DNA of 11,467 nucleotides from assembly GCA_037131065.1 (NCBI GenBank), contig JBAXRT010000099.1:1-11467 (forward strand), read 5' to 3'. This stretch comes from JBAXRT01 sp037131065. GTDB lineage: Bacteria; Bacteroidota; Bacteroidia; Bacteroidales; FEN-979. Positions 7,462 to 11,467 of the stretch are shown here, piece by piece. Positions within the stretch are counted from its first letter, which is position 1. Every line of letters begins with the position of its first letter. The position numbers were made by a program, and so were the translations under genes. The notes below the pieces were generated by a model. The model was not told where the DNA came from and ran no database searches. It saw only the letters and a program-made list of their open reading frames with translations.

Positions 7462-7501
7462 CTAATTAAAATGAGAGCTCCGGTATCTTGAGCCTGAATT
7501 A

Positions 7502-8560
7502 ATGAATGAGCTGACTTCCCATCAGAAAGCCTGGATCCGCAGGATATTCCGGCATACACTCTACTGGATCCTTAATGTATTGTTCCTGACCATCCATTTC
7601 GCTTCCTTCAGTGATTTTCAGGACTTTGTTCCCATGCTGAAAACTGACCTGATATATCTGCCGGGTGGTATGCTCTTTGCCTACTTCAGCATCTATTACC
7701 TCCTCCCGAAATATTACTTTAATAACCGTACAGCACTTTATATCGTGCTTCAGCTGGCCGTTCTTGTCCTCTACCCTGTGTTTTCTGGTTTTATCTCCAG
7801 GTACTTGGTGTCACCGTACATTTTTCATAAGGTGCCTGTGTATAAATTTGGTGACTATGTCTCCATGATATTCATCCTTGTGGTCGGAATGGTGCCCCTG
7901 GCATGGGCCAGGATCACCATGAGGATGACAGAGGAAAACAACCTGAAGAGGAGACTGGAACAGGAGAAACTTGAAGCCCAGCTCAAACTCCGGGAATCGG
8001 AGCTGAAACTGCTGAAGGCACAGATCCATCCCCATTTTCTCTTCAACACCCTTAACAACCTCTATTCACTTGCAGTTGAGAAATCCGAAAGAACTCCCGA
8101 GGTTATCATCAGGATCTCAGATCTCCTGAATTATATCATCTATGATTGTGCAGAGGATAGGGTAACACTCGAAAAGGAGATCAGATTTCTCCACAGTTAT
8201 ATTGAGTTGGAGAAGCTCAGGTACGATGATTCGATGAAACTTGACTATTCAGTTGCCGGTGATTTTACAAACAGGGTCATTGCTCCGATGATCCTTCATG
8301 CCTTTGTGGAGAACAGCTTCAAGCATGGGGCCAGCCGGGATACAGGTAGGCCATGGATCTCAATCATCATTGAGATGAGAGGAGATCTGCTGGAATTCAG
8401 TGTTGCCAACAGTAAGGCGGAAGAGACCATGGCGGGTCAGCCCGGCATCGGTATCGAGAACGTAAAAAGGCGTCTTGACCTGATCTATCATGGCCGCTAC
8501 AAGCTTGAGACGAGTGATAAAGGGAAAGAGTATTTAGTTGTACTGGAAATTCAACTTTAA
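7502..8560 (+). CDS. LytS-type membrane sensor histidine kinase (His_kinase/PF06580 family)
   Basis: A 352-residue inner-membrane kinase that should autophosphorylate and pass phosphate to the LytTR regulator encoded next. Four hydrophobic helices at about 17-35, 48-68, 78-98 and 118-138 form a compact membrane sensor with almost no extracytoplasmic loop and no PAS or ligand-binding domain. A charged coiled-coil linker (about 141-172, rich in E, K, L, R) leads to the phosphoacceptor box LKAQIHPHFLFNTLNN (171-186), with His178 the likely phosphorylated residue. The ATPase part shows an N box (FVENSFKHG, 268-276; Glu270, Asn271) and a G box (PGIGIENVKRRL, 314-325). Length and layout are normal for Bacteroidetes LytS-like kinases. 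The stimulus is unknown; such four-helix sensors may sense membrane state. It is followed by the regulator after 3 nt, and preceded by a promoter candidate and operator. Confidence 0.95.
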   Translation: MNELTSHQKAWIRRIFRHTLYWILNVLFLTIHFASFSDFQDFVPMLKTDLIYLPGGMLFAYFSIYYLLPKYYFNNRTALYIVLQLAVLVLYPVFSGFISRYLVSPYIFHKVPVYKFGDYVSMIFILVVGMVPLAWARITMRMTEENNLKRRLEQEKLEAQLKLRESELKLLKAQIHPHFLFNTLNNLYSLAVEKSERTPEVIIRISDLLNYIIYDCAEDRVTLEKEIRFLHSYIELEKLRYDDSMKLDYSVAGDFTNRVIAPMILHAFVENSFKHGASRDTGRPWISIIIEMRGDLLEFSVANSKAEETMAGQPGIGIENVKRRLDLIYHGRYKLETSDKGKEYLVVLEIQL

Positions 8561-8563
8561 ACC

Positions 8564-9286
8564 ATGGAAAGTTCGCGGCAAAAGGTAAGATGCCTGGTGG
8601 TTGATGACGAACCGCTGGCTATCCGGCTTCTCAAGTCGCATATTGAGAAGGTTGCATCGCTTGCTCTGGTCGCCACAAGTAAAAATGCTCTCCAGGCCAT
8701 GGATGTTCTTAGGAGAGAGCAGGTAGACCTGATGTTCCTCGACATTGAAATGCCAGAGATCACCGGGCTCGATTTCCTGAAGACCCTTACAAATCCGCCT
8801 AAGGTAATCTTTACAACCGCCTACCGGCAGTATGCTGCAGAGGGATATGACCTTGATGTGATCGACTACCTTGTAAAGCCCATTCCTCTTGACCGCTTTA
8901 TCAGGGCGGTCAACCGCTTTTTTGAGCGCACCGAAAAGGAGGGGAGGATGGTAACACAGGTTGGGGTCTTCATGCCCGATGAAAAGTTTATACAAATCCG
9001 CGACAACAAGAAAATATACCGAGTATTTCTCAGGGATATCTTATTTGTTGAAGGGGCGGGAGAGTACCTGAAGGTGCATACAACGGAGAAGGTCTTTGTT
9101 ACCCATGAACCGATGTACGAGTTTGAAACCAGACTTCCCGGGGAAAAATTCATGAGGATCCATAAATCATACATCGCTGCAATATCAAGGATTACAGCCT
9201 TTACCAACAATTCGGTTCACATCAGGGAGAGGGACCTCCCCATCGGAAGGAGTTACAAGCACATTGTGATGAAACGGTTGGTCTAG
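8564..9286 (+). CDS. LytTR-family response regulator
   Basis: A 240-residue cytoplasmic response regulator. The receiver domain (about 7-125) has the acidic pair Asp14-Asp15 (LVVDDEPLAI), the phosphoacceptor Asp60 in LMFLDIEMPEITGLDFL, Thr84/Thr85 in VIFTTAY and Lys105 in DYLVKPI, so all conserved receiver residues are present. The C-terminal LytTR DNA-binding domain (about 138-240) shows the typical ILFVEGAGEYLKVHT, FMRIHKSYIAAISRI and LPIGRSYK segments. The start codon lies 3 nt after the kinase stop, so the two are one operon and a cognate pair. LytTR domains bind tandem 9-bp repeats, and a matching pair occurs at 7360-7389. Targets beyond its own promoter cannot be read from the sequence; the divergent secreted-protein block is the nearest candidate. 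It converges on the HELFH-protein gene with 16 nt between stops and no clear terminator hairpin. Confidence 0.95.
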   Translation: MESSRQKVRCLVVDDEPLAIRLLKSHIEKVASLALVATSKNALQAMDVLRREQVDLMFLDIEMPEITGLDFLKTLTNPPKVIFTTAYRQYAAEGYDLDVIDYLVKPIPLDRFIRAVNRFFERTEKEGRMVTQVGVFMPDEKFIQIRDNKKIYRVFLRDILFVEGAGEYLKVHTTEKVFVTHEPMYEFETRLPGEKFMRIHKSYIAAISRITAFTNNSVHIRERDLPIGRSYKHIVMKRLV

Positions 9287-9302
9287 AATTTTCTCAACTA
9301 TT

Positions 9303-10862
9303 TTACTCTTTAACCCTGGAAAGGAAAGTGAACTTGACCCTGCCTTTACTCTCTTTGATGGCCACTTTCGGGGCTTTGATGGTAAAAAGGGGAGAGGTTA
9401 TCACTGCATTGAAGTAAACGGAGTCGCCTTCCATTTTATCACAACGGATGGAATAGGGTTTCTCCCCCTTCGGTGGACTGGTATCCACGATCTTCAGGTA
9501 GAACAGCTGGTTTTTTTCAACCGGGATGGTATCGAGACCGGTCACTTCAATATCACTGATGGTTAGCTTTCCAAATCCCTCCGGATAGGCCTCGGTGAGT
9601 CCCAGTCGGAATTTATTTTCATTTTTCACAGATGTGACATAGTAATGGATCGGCTTAAAATTGAGAATATAGCTCTGTCCCTTGCGGTTGACTATCGAAA
9701 GAACGGCCTGATCCCTTTCACCGATCTCCCTTTTTGCCCGTTCGGCAATGGTATCGATCCCATACAAGGTCCTGAACCGGGCTTCGCTTGTTTCACACTC
9801 CTCCTTTGTCATGGGCAGAAAACCACGGATGGTCTCCGACAGGTATTTTTTCTTTAACGTGACGCTGTCCTGCCAGCCATTAAAGAGTCGCTGCAGCATC
9901 AGCGCCTGGGCGCAGCCATAGGAATAACATTTAAATTTCGCTTCCGACATCCAGATGGCATTCTGGTCAAGTTGATCGGTAAAGAGACTTTTCAATAAAC
10001 CGGAGGTTTCCCTGAAACCATTGCAGGCGGGGTCTTCTTCTGATAAAATACCCGGAGAATAACCTTTTGACAGCAATTCAAGGATCCTGATCTCTGAATA
10101 GTTTGCCGTTCCCTCCATGAGATCATCATCCGACTCCTGGCGTGACTCAAGATCGGTCATGCTTTTACTTACCTTGAGTTTCCTGGCCTCAACGAAATCC
10201 TTCAGAAATCCGACGGCCTTTGCATCGTCTTTTTCGCGGTATGCATTCGCGAGCGCCCTCCCTTCAATGCATGAATAGATAGCATAGTTTACATCAGGAT
10301 TGTATTGAAGATTCCCGGCCCGGTATTCCATGATCGATTTCTGGAAACCATGGAATAGTTCATGTATATAGATCAGGATCTGCTTTTCTGTTATCGCGTC
10401 GCTTCGTTTTACTATTGAATCGGCAGGGAAACTGTTCAGTCGCAGGTTGACAATATTTATCATTTTCCCGGTAGTGTCATAGCCATAAGGGATCAGACCG
10501 CCACCGCCGGTAAAGGGGTAATTCAGGGGCAGGGAGGAGAGATTTCTGCGGTCGGCATACACATCTCTGCCCGCTACCTTGTAATTGTCAATTCGTTCAA
10601 ACCCTTCAGGGGGTTTGGGATGACCCGTTAGAACGACAAGGCCATTGTCAAATTCAATCTTAAACGGAAAATCCCTGTAATCTTTCCATCCCGGCCACAC
10701 CTGTTCCGAGAACTGCTCCAGGATCCTGTAGGTCTCTTCAATTCTTTTGAGTTCCTTCTTCACTGCATCGGGCAGCTGGTATGACGAAAGTTGAGCAGAA
10801 GTGCTGGTTATTCCCAGAAGCCAGCCTGAAATCAGGATTATATGTAAAATCGTTCTTCTCAT
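9303..10862 (-). CDS. Exported putative zinc metallopeptidase with HELFH motif (unnamed family)
   Basis: A 519-residue exported protein that I cannot assign to a named family. Signal peptide about 1-23 (LHIILISGWLLGITSTSA). The key feature is YIHELFHGFQ with HELFH at 167-171, a classical HExxH zinc site with the catalytic glutamate at 168. Two glutamates could be the third ligand of a gluzincin: Glu200 in CIEGRALANAY or Glu250 in LMEGTANYSE. The EG-x-A pattern in both is typical of that helix, and Glu250 is my preference. A later YSYGCAQALMLQRLFNGW (313-330) resembles a helix seen in other HExxH proteins. Residues from about 385 to the end are beta-rich, perhaps a C-terminal accessory domain. 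The mature region 55-110 has no recognisable domain. It follows the DUF4412-like gene by 14 nt, with an unusually strong ribosome-binding site. Peptidase activity is inferred only from the motif. Confidence 0.8.
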   Translation of the reverse strand: MRRTILHIILISGWLLGITSTSAQLSSYQLPDAVKKELKRIEETYRILEQFSEQVWPGWKDYRDFPFKIEFDNGLVVLTGHPKPPEGFERIDNYKVAGRDVYADRRNLSSLPLNYPFTGGGGLIPYGYDTTGKMINIVNLRLNSFPADSIVKRSDAITEKQILIYIHELFHGFQKSIMEYRAGNLQYNPDVNYAIYSCIEGRALANAYREKDDAKAVGFLKDFVEARKLKVSKSMTDLESRQESDDDLMEGTANYSEIRILELLSKGYSPGILSEEDPACNGFRETSGLLKSLFTDQLDQNAIWMSEAKFKCYSYGCAQALMLQRLFNGWQDSVTLKKKYLSETIRGFLPMTKEECETSEARFRTLYGIDTIAERAKREIGERDQAVLSIVNRKGQSYILNFKPIHYYVTSVKNENKFRLGLTEAYPEGFGKLTISDIEVTGLDTIPVEKNQLFYLKIVDTSPPKGEKPYSIRCDKMEGDSVYFNAVITSPLFTIKAPKVAIKESKGRVKFTFLSRVKE

Positions 10863-10863
10863 T

Positions 10864-10875
10864 CTCCTTCCTCCC
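10864..10875 (-). promoter_or_regulatory. Strong Shine-Dalgarno sequence of the HELFH-protein gene
   Basis: On the minus strand this reads GGGAGGAAGGAG. The GGGAGG part ends 7 nt before the ATG, an ideal Shine-Dalgarno distance. The other gene starts I inspected here lack such a sequence, as is usual in Bacteroidetes. It fixes the start at Met1 of the HELFH protein and suggests strong or independent initiation behind the upstream gene, whose stop lies 14 nt away. Confidence 0.65.
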
Positions 10876-10876
10876 T

Positions 10877-11467
10877 TCAGTTTACAGATTTGGTCAGGCC
10901 CTCGGGCAGATTAAAAATTCCGGGTGGTGCAACGATCTCACCGGCCTCAGAAATGGTCAGTGTGACCGACATAGTCGGGGCGATGGCGTTCTCACAGACC
11001 TCATCCAGTTTGACCAGGAGAGGCTGTGAATAGCGTTTCAGGATCTCCACCACCTTTATCATCTCATCCTTGTTGGAGAGCGAATTCAGAAGAAGGTCAT
11101 TCAGCTTGCCTGCGTTCGGGTAGGTGTGATCATCACAGATCCAGATCGCGATTTTTGTTCCGGCGAAATCCGCCTCCCCGTTAAGCCTGACCAGGTGACA
11201 GCGGAATCCGTTTACTGTCTGGGTATCGGGTTTACTCTCCTTCCATTCAAACTGTGGTTCATAATTTATACCATAGGTGTAGAGCCCCTTCCGTTCTTTT
11301 TCCCTCTTCTCTTTCTGATCGGGGAATTCATAGTATGTCTTCTGCGACAAGTTTACCGACCACTTCAGTTTCAGATCCTCACGCACTATGTAGATCATAT
11401 TTCCCCTCGTTCTGTTCATTTTATCTTTGGAGATCCAAAATTCACTTTTCGCCTTCCTTGTATGATC
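10877..11467 (-). CDS. DUF4412-like protein, 5' end outside the window
   Basis: The frame is open from the right edge to the TGA at 10879-10877, giving 196 visible residues. An ATG at 11419 is probably not the start: the 16 codons upstream of it are open and read DHTRKAKSEFWISKDKMN, which continues smoothly into a typical family pattern. KSEFWISKDK, then IYIVREDLKLKWSVNLSQKT and YYEFP fit the N-terminal part of DUF4412-like proteins (beta strands describing an ion or redox state of a carrier-type domain of unknown role). Later segments WKESKPDTQTVNGFRCHLV, KIAIWICDD and FNLPEGL near the C-terminus also fit. The real start, probably with a signal peptide, lies beyond the window. It is followed after 14 nt by the HELFH protein gene, so the two are likely cotranscribed. 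Function of the family is not known to me; the assignment is by pattern recall. Confidence 0.75.
   Translation of the reverse strand, partial: DHTRKAKSEFWISKDKMNRTRGNMIYIVREDLKLKWSVNLSQKTYYEFPDQKEKREKERKGLYTYGINYEPQFEWKESKPDTQTVNGFRCHLVRLNGEADFAGTKIAIWICDDHTYPNAGKLNDLLLNSLSNKDEMIKVVEILKRYSQPLLVKLDEVCENAIAPTMSVTLTISEAGEIVAPPGIFNLPEGLTKSVN

Noticed and set aside
7388..7465. A 25-codon plus-strand frame (MSVMRAFIENLQ...) upstream of the kinase gene, possible leader peptide.
   Set aside because: It overlaps the operator and the promoter element, so it would not be transcribed from that promoter, and nothing in its composition looks coding.
9287..9302. Bidirectional terminator between the convergent regulator and HELFH-protein genes.
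   Set aside because: Only 16 nt lie between the stop codons and they contain no inverted repeat.

Overview
The window looks like a chromosomal segment from a Bacteroidetes/Bacteroidota bacterium, probably an environmental Bacteroidales-like lineage. Three secreted proteins end in type IX secretion system (T9SS) C-terminal sorting domains. There is a LytS-type kinase with a LytTR regulator, a SUMF1-type surface protein of a Bacteroidetes architecture, and promoter candidates that fit the Bacteroidetes -7 consensus TAnnTTTG. Species cannot be fixed from the sequence. I see no rRNA, tRNA, CRISPR array, insertion sequence, phage gene or integration scar.

Layout: a run of exported proteins is read leftward on the minus strand. 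From 7208 down it encodes a seven-repeat FG-GAP/VCBS propeller with a T9SS domain, a BNR/Asp-box propeller with a T9SS domain, a SUMF1-domain protein, and a very small protein that is little more than a signal peptide plus a T9SS domain. Gaps of 27, 93 and 49 nt suggest a transcription unit. After a 256-nt gap with its own promoter candidate come an S41-family serine peptidase with TPR-like tail and, overlapping it by an ATGA junction, the first 39 codons of a further exported protein (probably a PD40 propeller) cut by the window edge.

A divergent intergenic region of 293 nt (7209-7501) separates this block from a plus-strand pair: a four-helix membrane LytS-type histidine kinase and a LytTR response regulator, 3 nt apart. 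Upstream of the kinase lie two direct repeats, 12 bp apart, matching the consensus described for LytTR DNA-binding domains, followed by a TAnnTTTG promoter element. This suggests autoregulation and possibly control of the divergent secreted-protein block.

Converging on the regulator gene from the right is a second minus-strand unit: a DUF4412-like protein, open to the right window edge, and, 14 nt further on behind an unusually strong Shine-Dalgarno sequence, an exported protein with an HELFH zinc-peptidase motif that I cannot place in a named family.

Overall the window encodes cell-surface or secreted display and proteolysis functions next to a sensory two-component system. The most specific new inference is the LytTR operator; the most unusual proteins are the cargo-less T9SS protein and the HELFH protein.
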